Shown piece after piece: positions 1 to 7,567 of a DNA stretch of 54,755 nucleotides. The notes beneath the pieces are model-generated. The model did no database searches. It saw only the letters and a program-made list of their open reading frames with translations, and was not told where the DNA came from. The position numbers were made by a program, and so were the translations under genes. This DNA comes from a virus: the IMG/VR virus record IMGVR_UViG_3300047550_001848, positions 1 to 54,755 of that record. One strand, written 5' to 3'. How positions within the stretch are numbered: the stretch's first letter is position 1; each line of letters opens with the position of its first letter.

Positions 1-12
1 TGACGTGTCACA
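1..12. promoter_or_regulatory. Truncated inverted repeat of the TGTGAC-N2-GTCACA type
   Basis: The window opens with TGACGTGTCACA, which is all but the first two bases of TGTGAC-GT-GTCACA. The complete form occurs at 52315 and a longer-armed version at 788. The left arm is cut by the window edge, so completeness cannot be checked. By analogy with the 788 copy, which sits upstream of a leftward promoter, this one may control a leftward promoter lying beyond the window. That last step is inference. Confidence 0.35.
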
Positions 13-58
13 CGCCTAACTCCGCCCTTCCCTGCTTGCCTCGTGCGCCCTGCGCACG

Positions 59-103
59 CTCACTCACTCGCTCACTCACTCACTCACTCACTCACTCACT
101 CAC
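59..103. repeat. (CTCA)n tetranucleotide tandem repeat
   Basis: About eleven copies of a CTCA unit run in tandem with a single interruption (CTCG near 67-70). The tract is followed by a GC-rich stretch around 110-150. No convincing gene covers it: the open frame across it only translates the repeat and has no ribosome binding site. Such tracts are prone to slippage and to assembly breaks, which may explain why the window starts here. Confidence 0.8.
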
Positions 104-177
104 CTACGCGCGAGGGAACTGGCGACGCGCCCGCGCGGCGCGGGCGGGGAGGGTGCTAGGTGCGGGAACGATGGGCG

Positions 178-203
178 AAAAAAAGCCCGCCTTTCGGCGG
201 GCT
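178..203 (-). terminator. Intrinsic terminator of the leftward gene at 221-700
   Basis: Read on the minus strand this is an 8-bp perfect stem AGCCCGCC / GGCGGGCT with a GAAA tetraloop, followed by a run of at least six T. It lies 17 bases past the stop codon of the 221-700 gene. The fit to a rho-independent terminator is very good. Confidence 0.9.
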
Positions 204-220
204 GGAAGGATCGGGGAAGG

Positions 221-700
221 TTAGAGAATGTCGAGAGTCGCGCGGAATGCTGCGATCAATTTAGTTGCGTCAAATTCTACGGCCTCCTCGGCCTGGACTG
301 CCGCGATTGCGGCATTCAACCACTCGCGCATACCATTGCGCGTGAGCGGAATTACATGCGTGATCGTCGGCGCGTCGGCCTTGGTCTTGGTCTTTTTCTT
401 TTTCCCCCCATACAACCGAGAGACCGCCTTCCGAGCCGCGGCATACGCGCGGAGCACGCGGCTAGCATGGGCATCCCCCGCATCAGCGAGGGCCTTCAAT
501 TCACGGACGGATAACATGTCGTCCGGCCCAGAATACAGGGCGCGCAGCGCGTTATAAAACTGCCGCTGGGTTGCCTTTCGATCTTTTGCTGGGACACCGG
601 CAAAGACGCTGCGAACCGCGTCTGCGATGCAATCTGCCGCGTCATCTGCGGCATCAATCGAGACAAGCACGTGCTGCGCTGCGAATTCAAACTTGTTCAT
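221..700 (-). CDS. Unknown 159-residue protein, leftward monocistronic gene
   Basis: I do not recognise this protein. The start chosen is ATG at 700, 7 bases after a GGAG ribosome binding site. The open frame continues upstream, but that part crosses the promoter and is Gly/Arg-rich, so it is probably not translated. The product is Ala-rich and helical in look, with a basic tract KKKKTKTK near its middle and an acidic segment close to the C-terminus. It has no signal peptide or membrane segment. It has its own promoter (753-780) and terminator (178-203), unlike almost every other gene here, and faces away from the terminase genes. That independence suggests separate timing, for example very early or constitutive expression. 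Confidence 0.75.
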   Translation of the reverse strand: MNKFEFAAQHVLVSIDAADDAADCIADAVRSVFAGVPAKDRKATQRQFYNALRALYSGPDDMLSVRELKALADAGDAHASRVLRAYAAARKAVSRLYGGKKKKTKTKADAPTITHVIPLTRNGMREWLNAAIAAVQAEEAVEFDATKLIAAFRATLDIL

Positions 701-752
701 TACATTCTCCGCTAAAAGATTAACTAAATGAACTACGTTTACTGCAAGATCG

Positions 753-780
753 ATTCTACCATCATCTATGGAATTGTCAA
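753..780 (-). promoter_or_regulatory. Sigma70-type promoter for the 221-700 gene
   Basis: On the minus strand a perfect TTGACA -35 box (775-780) is followed after 16 bases by TAGAAT (753-758), five of six matches to the -10 consensus. Transcription would start near 746, about 46 bases before the ATG at 700. The inverted repeat at 788-805 lies directly upstream of the -35 box. Confidence 0.75.
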
Positions 781-787
781 TATGTAT

Positions 788-805
788 TGTGTGACCTGTC
801 ACACA
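788..805. promoter_or_regulatory. Putative operator, TGTGTGAC-N2-GTCACACA
   Basis: A perfect inverted repeat has 8-bp arms and a 2-bp centre (TGTGTGACCTGTCACACA). Its centre is about 50 bases upstream of the predicted start site of the leftward promoter at 753-780, a typical position for an activator and a possible one for a repressor. The half-site TGTGA with a 4-bp spacer resembles CRP/FNR-superfamily sites, though canonical CRP sites have 6 bp between the half-sites. The binding protein is unknown. Confidence 0.55.
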
Positions 806-1122
806 CCGCCCCGGCACCCTTTTCCGCCCAGAGCCGACCCCACTACCCCGGCACCCCCCAGATTTCAATTACCTCCTGCCCCTGCCTGCCTTGCCCTGTG
901 TTTTGCACGAACAACACCACATTTCCTCCACTCCGACACCCCCTTACCCCCGCACCCCTAAGTCCACATAATCACCATGGTCTTTACCCCACCCCCTCTT
1001 TATAGAAACACCCCCCTTTGGGACTCCTAACCTCCTGCTCTTGCCCTTTGTAACACCCCCCTTTGGGACTCCTAACCTCCTGCTCTTGCCTTTCGTACCT
1101 CCTCCGTGCTATATACCGCCGC
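806..1122. other. G-poor, C-rich intergenic stretch before the terminase genes
   Basis: Together with 701-805 this is the only gene-free stretch longer than 300 bases. From about 806 the plus strand is strikingly rich in C and poor in G, with runs such as CCCCC and repeated CCTCC. No open frame here has a credible start. It contains the two 39-bp direct repeats listed separately, and near its end a weak promoter-like pair (TTGCCT at 1086, TATATA at 1110, 18-bp spacer). That promoter would put the transcript start almost on the terS start codon. Its position just upstream of terS makes it the natural candidate for the packaging recognition region. Confidence 0.5.
1007..1090. repeat. Two 39-bp direct repeats (45-bp period) upstream of terS
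   Basis: Copies at 1007-1045 and 1052-1090 are identical over 39 bases, from AACACCCCCC to CTGCTCTTGCC, separated by 6 bases. The second copy ends 32 bases before the terS start. Direct repeats next to terS are typical of sites bound by small terminase rings, so a pac/cos role is plausible. The role is inference; the repeat itself is directly visible. Confidence 0.85.
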
Positions 1123-1737
1123 ATGATGATTATTCCTGAAGACGCCGCGCCCTTTGGCAGTGTGGATGTCGCTGATTTGTCGGTACTTGAGCGCGCGCGG
1201 TTGGCGTGCCACACGGCGAAACTTCTTAATCCAGACGACGACACCCCACCAACTGAGGAAGACAAGGCACTTGCCCGAGAGGCGTTTGAGACAGTTACTA
1301 CCATTAAGAACAAGTCGCATGTGAATATAGGAGCATTGGCAAACTACCCGAATGCGTCCTTGCGGCATCTGGATGCGATGCTGTCTGAATACGACCATGA
1401 GTTGATCAATAGCGCGATGCGTATCCGGGAGTTCACGAAAAATCGATTGTTGCTTGAAGCAGACAACCCGGATGGAAAGATCCGTATCCGGGCGTTAGAG
1501 TTGCTAGGCAAGATTAAGGACGTCGGATTGTTCACAGACCGCATCGAGATTACGCACAAGGCGAAAACCGACGAAGAGTTGGCTACGGAGTTGTACAACA
1601 AGCTCGAAAAGTTTATGGGCACCGCGCAGGTTATATCCGACGTCGAGCCAATTACAGAAGCGTTGCAGCTATCCGTAGAACCCGAAGTGCAAAAAGAGCG
1701 GCAACTCTACGGGCTGCTCAATCAGTTGGAAGCCTAG
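1123..1737 (+). CDS. terS: Terminase small subunit (probable)
   Basis: The assignment rests mainly on position: it ends 4 bases before the large terminase gene. It also fits on size (204 residues), with an N-terminal helical region and a C-terminal acidic, helix-rich tail. In tailed phages this subunit forms a ring that recognises packaging DNA and hands it to the large subunit. The start is ATG at 1123 (or 1126); the longer frame from 1063 runs through the direct repeats and is unlikely. No clear Shine-Dalgarno sequence precedes the start, and a weak promoter-like pair would give a nearly leaderless transcript. Segments such as KTDEELATELYNKLEKF (about 166-182) suggest oligomerisation helices. 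I see no residue-level signature that proves the family. Confidence 0.7.
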   Translation: MMIIPEDAAPFGSVDVADLSVLERARLACHTAKLLNPDDDTPPTEEDKALAREAFETVTTIKNKSHVNIGALANYPNASLRHLDAMLSEYDHELINSAMRIREFTKNRLLLEADNPDGKIRIRALELLGKIKDVGLFTDRIEITHKAKTDEELATELYNKLEKFMGTAQVISDVEPITEALQLSVEPEVQKERQLYGLLNQLEA

Positions 1738-1741
1738 CCTC

Positions 1742-3355
1742 ATGCTGGATCCAAAAGCGCTTAAATTTTTGCGAAACAACCTGCACAAACTAACCCCCCA
1801 GCAAAAAGAAGACGTTCTAGCCCTTTTGGCTGAATTAGAGTCGCGCGACCGCGTAAAAAGGGCAAAAACGTCCCTTTTGGATTTTGTGACCTTCATAGAG
1901 CCTGACTATAAGATCGGTGCCCATCACCGGCGGCTCGCGTCCCTGTTGGAAAACCTAGCAAACGGCGAAAAAGATCGAGTTGCGGTCAACATCGCACCTC
2001 GTTTTGGCAAGTCGCACCTCGTTTCGTACTATTTTCCTGCATGGTTTTTAGGTAATCACCCCGATCAGAAGGTCATGATGGTGTCACACACGGCGGATTT
2101 AGCCGTGGATTTTGGCCGAAAAGTGCGAAATTTGATCGCAAGTGAGCGATATCAGGTGATTTTTGGGGGTAAAGACGGGGTAGAACTCTCGCAAGACTCG
2201 AAAAGCGCGGGTCGGTGGCATACGAACCACGGAGGGGAGTATTTTGCGGTGGGTGTGGGGGGTGCAATTGCGGGGCGGGGTGCAGATCTGCTGCTAATTG
2301 ACGATCCACATAATGAACAAGACATCATCAACGGCAATCTGGACGTTTTTGACAAGGCATATGAGTGGTTTACGACCGGTGCGCGTACCCGTCTGATGCC
2401 GGGGGGCCGTGTAGCCATCGTGCAGACCCGGTGGGCGTTAAATGACCTTACTGGGCGTGTGGTTAAAGACATGGTGATGAACGACCGTGCGGATCAATAC
2501 GAGGTCGTGGAGTTTCCTGCGGTCATGGAAGTGGAAGAAGAAGTAGAAGTTGAAGACCCGGAGAATCCGGGAAGCACAGTAAAGACGGTACAGATCGTCC
2601 AGAAGTCTCTCTGGCCGGAGCAATGGTCGCTAGAAGCGCTTCTAAGGACCAAGGAGTCGATGCCTGCGTACCAGTGGTCTGCGCAGTACCAGCAGAATCC
2701 GACGTCCGAGGAAGGCGCTATCGTCAAACGAGAATGGTGGCGAGAGTGGCGGGAAGAGCAGCCTCCACGGTGCAACTTTATTATTCAGTCTTGGGATACG
2801 GCGTTTGAGAAGACTACGCGCTCGGACTTCAGTGCGTGCACGACGTGGGGGGTGTGGTGGCCCGAGCGCGAGCCGAACGAGCCAACGACGGGGTCTGCCA
2901 ATATCATACTGCTCGACTCATTCAAGGACCGGATGGAGTTTCCGGAGTTGAAGCAAATTGCCTTGCAGCATTACCGCACGTGGGAAGCGACGGGGATCCC
3001 GGTAAGTCTGATCGTTGAGAAAAAGGCTTCTGGTGCGCCTCTTATTTATGAGCTTCGTGCGATGGGGATACCGGCGCAGGAATATACGCCAAGCAAAGGG
3101 CACGATAAAATCAGTAGGTTAAACTCTGTTGCTGACTTATTCAGGTCGGGAATGGTGTGGGCTCCGCAGACGCGGTGGGCCGAGGAGTTGGCGGATGAGA
3201 TTGCGGCGTTCCCTGCGGGGGAGCATGACGACTTGGTGGATGCAACGACACTCGCACTTATGAGATTCAGACAGGGTGGGTTTGTGCGGCTCCCAAGCGA
3301 TGAGCCCGATCCGATCCGCTATTTTAAGTCCCGGCGTTCTGCGGGGTACTATTGA
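1742..3355 (+). CDS. terL: Terminase large subunit
   Basis: This is the packaging motor ATPase and headful nuclease, 537 residues. A deviant Walker A (APRFGKS, residues 85-91) and Walker B (LLLIDDPH, 183-190) form the ATPase domain. The C-terminal RNase H-like nuclease shows SWDTAF (D352), VEKKASG (E426) and HDDLVDA (D496/D497/D500). The order and motifs match the phage terminase family often annotated by its psiM2 ORF9-like C-terminal domain. An acidic Glu-rich insertion at about 263-275 lies between the domains. It starts 4 bases after terS and its stop overlaps the next start (TGATG), so the packaging genes are coupled. Confidence 0.95.
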   Translation: MLDPKALKFLRNNLHKLTPQQKEDVLALLAELESRDRVKRAKTSLLDFVTFIEPDYKIGAHHRRLASLLENLANGEKDRVAVNIAPRFGKSHLVSYYFPAWFLGNHPDQKVMMVSHTADLAVDFGRKVRNLIASERYQVIFGGKDGVELSQDSKSAGRWHTNHGGEYFAVGVGGAIAGRGADLLLIDDPHNEQDIINGNLDVFDKAYEWFTTGARTRLMPGGRVAIVQTRWALNDLTGRVVKDMVMNDRADQYEVVEFPAVMEVEEEVEVEDPENPGSTVKTVQIVQKSLWPEQWSLEALLRTKESMPAYQWSAQYQQNPTSEEGAIVKREWWREWREEQPPRCNFIIQSWDTAFEKTTRSDFSACTTWGVWWPEREPNEPTTGSANIILLDSFKDRMEFPELKQIALQHYRTWEATGIPVSLIVEKKASGAPLIYELRAMGIPAQEYTPSKGHDKISRLNSVADLFRSGMVWAPQTRWAEELADEIAAFPAGEHDDLVDATTLALMRFRQGGFVRLPSDEPDPIRYFKSRRSAGYY

Positions 3356-3618
3356 TGGCGACGCAAAAATTCATGGGGCGCGGGCAGCTTATTGACCGCT
3401 TGGCGGCTCAGGTAGGTAGTCGAGAGTCCGCGATTAAGATCCTGCAAGAACGTGGGCACCTTAAAGCCGACGGTAAGACTTTTACGGTGCAAGGGCAGCG
3501 GCGTAACGCCATGACGGCAGAAGAACGCGCAAAAGATAGAGCCGCAAAACGCTCAGGAAACCCCAAATCGCAGTACACCTATGACCCCCGGACTAACCGG
3601 GCGACGTTAAGGAAATAA
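3355..3618 (+). CDS. Small basic protein between terminase and portal
   Basis: An 87-residue, Lys/Arg-rich protein with no identifiable fold. The start is the ATG overlapping the terL stop (TGATG at 3353-3357). The N-terminal half (GRGQLIDRLAAQVGSRESAI) looks like a small helical domain for nucleic acid or protein contact, and the C-terminal half is polar and probably disordered, ending TNRATLRK. Proteins of this type sit between terminase and portal in related uncultured phages, so a packaging accessory role is possible but unproven. Confidence 0.75.
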   Translation: MATQKFMGRGQLIDRLAAQVGSRESAIKILQERGHLKADGKTFTVQGQRRNAMTAEERAKDRAAKRSGNPKSQYTYDPRTNRATLRK

Positions 3619-3620
3619 TT

Positions 3621-6035
3621 ATGGCAATCGAGAAAGCACTGTACGAAGCCCCGGTAGGGTTGAGCGCGCTTGCGGGTGAGCCGGATCTTGAGATCGAGAT
3701 TGTCGATCCGCAGGAAGTTACTATTGGCATGGGAGACGTTGAGATCACGCTTTCCCCGGACGGCGCAGATGAAGATTTTGAAGAGAATCTTGCCGAAGAT
3801 ATGGATGAGCGAGTGTTGGCAACGCTCGCTGGCGAGCTTCTGGGGGAAGTGGACGCGGATATCCGCAGCCGCAAGGACTGGATCGATCTATATGTCAAAG
3901 GGTTGAAGCTGCTTGGGGTCAAGCCCGAGGAGCGTACAGAGCCGTGGCCCGGGGCGTGTGGGGTCTTCCATCCGCTGCTTATCGAGAGCGCGGTTAAGTT
4001 TCAGTCTGAAACGATGATGGAGACATTCCCTGCGGCGGGGCCGGTCAAGACGCAGATCGTTGGCAAGGACACCAAAGAGAAAGAAGAAGCCGCGACGCGC
4101 GTCAAGGAGGATATGAACTACGAGCTAACGGAGCGGATGGTGGAGTACCGCTCTGAACACGAGCGGATGCTGTTTAGCCTGTGTCTTGCCGGGAATGCCT
4201 TCAAGAAAGTTTACTTCGACCCCGCGTTGGAGCGTCAGGTAGCCATTTTTGTCCCTAGCGAAGACGTCATCGTGCCCTATGGGGCGTCTAATCTCGACAC
4301 CGCGCCGCGTGTTACGCACTTGATGCGCAAGACCAAGAACGAGCTACGCAAGCTGCAAGTATCCGGGTTCTACCGGGATGTAGAGTTGGGCGAACCGGTG
4401 CGGGTCGTGGACTCGGTGGAGAGGCAGAAAGCGACGGAACAAGGGTTCTCGCTGGAGGTAGATAATCGGTTTCAAGTGTATGAGATCCACGCGGAGATTG
4501 ACCCCGAGGGGGCCGGGTTCAAGGATAAGTACGCCAAGGACACCAACGGGGTTGCGGTCCCGTATGTCATAACTGTCGAGCGGGGTACGCAGAACATCCT
4601 CGCTATTCGCCGCAACTGGAGGCCGGATGACGCCACCCGGCTAAAGCGCCAGCATTTCGTGCATTACCCCTACGTGCCCGGGTTCGGGTTCTATGCGTTT
4701 GGTCTAGTCCATTTGATCGGTGGGCACGTGCAGGCGGCGACGTCTCTCATTCGTCAGCTTGTTGATGCCGGTACGCTGGCAAACCTTCCGGGCGGCTTTA
4801 AGTCTCGGGGGCTGCGTGTCAAGGGTGATGACACACCCATCGCGCCGGGGGAGTTCCGGGATGTGGACGTCCCGAGTGGGTCCATACGCGACAACATCCT
4901 GCCGCTGCCGTACAAAGAGCCTAGTCAGTCGCTCATCATGCTGCTGGATAAGATTGTGGCAGATGCGCAGCGGTTTGCTGCGACGGCGGATATGAAGGTA
5001 TCGGATATGTCGGCCCAATCGCCTGTGGGTACGACATTGGCAATCCTTGAGCGCATGCTCAAGGTCATGAGTGCCGTGCAAGCACGGATCCACTATGCGA
5101 TGAAGCAGGAGTTCAAGCTCCTGCGCGACATCATCCGGGATAACCGCGAGGACGCGTATTCGTACGAGCCGGAGAGTGGGGACAAAAAAGCCAAGCAGTC
5201 CGACTATGACATGGTGGAGGTTATCCCCGTGTCGGACCCCAATGCGGCAACGATGTCGCAGAAGGTCGTGCAGTACCAAGCTGTGTTGCAGTTGGCGCAG
5301 AGTGCGCCGCAGTTGTACGACCTGAAGCTCCTCCATCGGCAAATGTTGGAGGTCTTGGGCATCAAGAACGCGGCAAAGTTGGTACCCACTGATGACGATA
5401 TGAAGCCGGTGGATCCTGTGACGGAGAACATGAACATCCTCATGGGTAAGCCTGTGAAGGCGTTCCAGTATCAAGATCACGAGGCCCATATTCAGGTGCA
5501 CATGGCGGCGGTACAAGACCCGAAGATTGCGCAGGTTATGGGGCAAAACCCCATGGCGCAGACCATCATGGCGGCGGCTGCGGCGCATATTACAGAACAC
5601 GTCGCACATGCATATCGGCGGGAAATCGAGAAGCAGTTGGGTAGCCCGCTGCCGGATATGAAGGACACGCTGCCCCCTGAGCTTGAAGTCCAAGTATCCC
5701 AGCTTGCCGCACAGGCTGCTGCACGGCTACTCCAGAAAGACCAAGCGGAAGCTGCAATGCAGCAGGCTCAACAGCAGATGCAAGACCCGCTTGTGCAGAT
5801 GCAGCAAAAAGAGTTGGCGATCCGTGAGAAGGAAGCTGCGACTAAGGAGAAGAAAGTCATCGTCGACGCCGCTGCCCGGGCAGATGAGATTAAGTTGCGG
5901 GAGAAGGAAGTCCTTATTAGGGCTGCATCAGAGGCCGATAAGGGGGCGCGTGAGGAGATCCTTAACGGGCTGAAGATCGGCGTGGATATTGCCAAAGCAC
6001 ATAGCCAACCTAAATCCAAACCTAAAGGCGACTAA
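3621..6035 (+). CDS. Portal protein (P22-like)
   Basis: The dodecameric channel at the capsid vertex through which DNA is packaged and ejected. At 804 residues it is slightly longer than P22 gp1. After an acidic N-terminal region (about 20-70) come portal-core segments, including RSRKDWIDLYVKGLKLLG, WPGACGVFHPLLIESAVKFQSE and the FGFYAFGLVHLIGGH region, followed by the long helical segment around VGTTLAILERMLKVMSAVQARIHYAM. The last 110 or so residues are a Gln/Glu/Lys coiled coil that could form the barrel extending into the head. A good ribosome site (AAGGAAATAATT) precedes the ATG. Its stop overlaps the next start (TAATG). Confidence 0.92.
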   Translation: MAIEKALYEAPVGLSALAGEPDLEIEIVDPQEVTIGMGDVEITLSPDGADEDFEENLAEDMDERVLATLAGELLGEVDADIRSRKDWIDLYVKGLKLLGVKPEERTEPWPGACGVFHPLLIESAVKFQSETMMETFPAAGPVKTQIVGKDTKEKEEAATRVKEDMNYELTERMVEYRSEHERMLFSLCLAGNAFKKVYFDPALERQVAIFVPSEDVIVPYGASNLDTAPRVTHLMRKTKNELRKLQVSGFYRDVELGEPVRVVDSVERQKATEQGFSLEVDNRFQVYEIHAEIDPEGAGFKDKYAKDTNGVAVPYVITVERGTQNILAIRRNWRPDDATRLKRQHFVHYPYVPGFGFYAFGLVHLIGGHVQAATSLIRQLVDAGTLANLPGGFKSRGLRVKGDDTPIAPGEFRDVDVPSGSIRDNILPLPYKEPSQSLIMLLDKIVADAQRFAATADMKVSDMSAQSPVGTTLAILERMLKVMSAVQARIHYAMKQEFKLLRDIIRDNREDAYSYEPESGDKKAKQSDYDMVEVIPVSDPNAATMSQKVVQYQAVLQLAQSAPQLYDLKLLHRQMLEVLGIKNAAKLVPTDDDMKPVDPVTENMNILMGKPVKAFQYQDHEAHIQVHMAAVQDPKIAQVMGQNPMAQTIMAAAAAHITEHVAHAYRREIEKQLGSPLPDMKDTLPPELEVQVSQLAAQAAARLLQKDQAEAAMQQAQQQMQDPLVQMQQKELAIREKEAATKEKKVIVDAAARADEIKLREKEVLIRAASEADKGAREEILNGLKIGVDIAKAHSQPKSKPKGD

Positions 6036-6235
6036 TGGACGCTATTGAACTGCTCCTTAGTAAGAATGCTGATGAGCGCAAACGCAAAACTGAGTTTTTA
6101 GTGGCGGGGACCGCTAAAGACTACGCAGAGTACCGACACATCTGTGGGGTTATTCGAGGTCTTGACCTTGCAGATGAACATCTCCACGACCTCGCAAAAA
6201 GGATGAATGACGATGACGGCGATGACAGCCCTTGA
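6035..6235 (+). CDS. Small unknown protein after portal
   Basis: A 66-residue protein of unknown function, starting in a TAATG overlap with the portal gene. It looks entirely helical, with a charged N-terminus (LLLSKNADERKRKTEFL) and a run of Asp at the C-terminus. It overlaps the next gene by 29 bases. Its short length, position and coupling suggest a head assembly accessory protein, but no motif supports a specific role. Confidence 0.75.
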   Translation: MDAIELLLSKNADERKRKTEFLVAGTAKDYAEYRHICGVIRGLDLADEHLHDLAKRMNDDDGDDSP

Positions 6236-6608
6236 GCAGAAATGGGCGCAGGAGGAAGTTGAAGCAGCAGAAAAGGCGAAGCAATTGCCTGATCCAGCGG
6301 GGTATCACATTCTATGTGCTGTGCCCGAGATAGAACGCAAGTACGAAAGCGGACTAATTAAGGCGGATACCACCGTGCATTATGAGGAAATCCTCACCAC
6401 GGTATTGTTCGTCATAAAACTCGGCCCAGACGCATATAAAGACACTGCTAAATTCCCTACAGGTCCGTGGTGTAAAGAAGGCGATTTCATTATCGTCCGA
6501 TCCAATTCGGGTACTCGATTGGATATCCATGGCAAGGAATTCCGGATCATCAATGATGATACGGTGGAAGCAGTTGTTCAAGATCCGCGGGGAATCAGGA
6601 GAAAATAA
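6207..6608 (+). CDS. GroES-like (Cpn10-fold) protein
   Basis: A 133-residue protein whose C-terminal half has GroES-like beta-barrel sequence: KEGDFIIVRSNSGTRLDIHG (about 90-109), then KEFRIINDDTVEAVV and DPRGIRRK. The 'GD-V-V...-G----G--Y-I' pattern is that of the chaperonin-10 fold. Phage GroES homologues such as T4 gp31 help the host GroEL fold the capsid protein, and the location between portal and capsid genes fits. The start at 6207 is supported by AAAAGGA 4 bases upstream; in-frame ATGs at 6213 and 6222 are alternatives. The GroES mobile loop is not obvious, so a structural protein using the same fold is possible. Confidence 0.65.
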   Translation: MTMTAMTALEQKWAQEEVEAAEKAKQLPDPAGYHILCAVPEIERKYESGLIKADTTVHYEEILTTVLFVIKLGPDAYKDTAKFPTGPWCKEGDFIIVRSNSGTRLDIHGKEFRIINDDTVEAVVQDPRGIRRK

Positions 6609-7567
6609 TGAATCAAGAAGCCTTTAAGTTTCCGGACGAGCAAATCGTTCATCAAAAGCAAGATGACGCGCCCTTGGCAGAGGTCGAAGTCGAAATTGTT
6701 GACGACACTCCCGTGCAAGATCGTGGGCGGGAACCGCTACCCAAGGAAATCGTCAAGGAGTTGGAAGATGATGACTTGGAGGAGTATTCTGACAAGGTAA
6801 AGAAACGTCTGTCCCAGATGAAAAAAGTCTGGCATGACGAGCGTCGGGAGAAGGAAGCCGCTCGACGAGAGGCGGACGAAGCGTTTCGGCTTGCTCAGGT
6901 GCGAGAGCAGGAGATCCGTACTCTACGGGACCGCGTAGGTCAGCGGGAAAAGACCTATAACGAGGATATGGCTAAGGCGTTTGGGAATGAAATCCTTAAC
7001 GCTAAAAACAAGCTTAAGCAGGCGTATGAATCAGGAGATCCGTCGGAAATTGCAGATGCTCAGGAAGCCCTGACAGATGCAAAAATCCGCCTTAAAGAAC
7101 TTGAATACAGAAAACCCACTTTACAATCTGATGAAAATACTGTAGAAAGCATCCAACAGTACACAAGCCAACCACAGCAAGGTGTTGACCCCAAGGCAGA
7201 AACTTGGCGTCGTAACAATACGTGGTTCGGAGTCGATGACGAAATGACTTCCTTGGCGCTTGGGCTGCATTCGAAGCTCGTCAAGTCGGGCGTGGACCCG
7301 CGTAGTGATGATTACTACCGGCAGCTTGACAACTCACTTCGGAAGCGATTTCCGGAGTACTTTACCAGCGAGGGTGTAGACCCTCCTGCCGAAACGAAGC
7401 CTGAAAAGGCACGCAAACCCGCTACTGTTGTAGCTCCTGTAACACGGAGCACCGCGCCAACGAAAGTTCGCCTAACGCAAACTCAGTTGGGGCTGGCTAA
7501 GAAATTGGGCCTTACCCCCGAACAGTATGCTAAAGAACTGATCAAACTGGAGACGCAAAATGGGTGA
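6608..7567 (+). CDS. Scaffolding protein (probable)
   Basis: A 319-residue, highly charged protein. Acidic residues dominate the N-terminal 65, a long coiled coil follows (about 66-170, with YSDKVKKRLSQMKKVWHDERREKEAARREADEAFRLA), then a WFGVDDEMT segment near 208, a Pro/Lys/Thr linker and a basic C-terminal helix (QTQLGLAKKLGLTPEQYAKELIK). An acidic, coiled-coil, internally disordered protein between portal and capsid with a basic C-terminal helix is the usual scaffold profile; in P22 a C-terminal basic helix-turn-helix binds the coat. It starts in a TAATG overlap. No protease gene is obvious nearby, so the scaffold may be released rather than cleaved. Confidence 0.7.
   Translation: MNQEAFKFPDEQIVHQKQDDAPLAEVEVEIVDDTPVQDRGREPLPKEIVKELEDDDLEEYSDKVKKRLSQMKKVWHDERREKEAARREADEAFRLAQVREQEIRTLRDRVGQREKTYNEDMAKAFGNEILNAKNKLKQAYESGDPSEIADAQEALTDAKIRLKELEYRKPTLQSDENTVESIQQYTSQPQQGVDPKAETWRRNNTWFGVDDEMTSLALGLHSKLVKSGVDPRSDDYYRQLDNSLRKRFPEYFTSEGVDPPAETKPEKARKPATVVAPVTRSTAPTKVRLTQTQLGLAKKLGLTPEQYAKELIKLETQNG

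Noticed and set aside
701-868. N-terminal extension of the 221-700 gene to TTG 868
   Set aside because: The extension crosses the predicted promoter and operator and is Gly/Arg-rich. ATG 700 has a good ribosome site.
984-1313. Minus-strand frame across the direct repeats and terS
   Set aside because: It only translates the repeats and the antisense of terS. GGAGG strings come from the C-rich strand, not from true gene starts.
4704-5693. 329-residue minus-strand frame inside the portal gene
   Set aside because: The portal is well supported on the plus strand. The antisense frame has His/Arg/Leu-biased composition and no start signal, so it is a codon-usage shadow.
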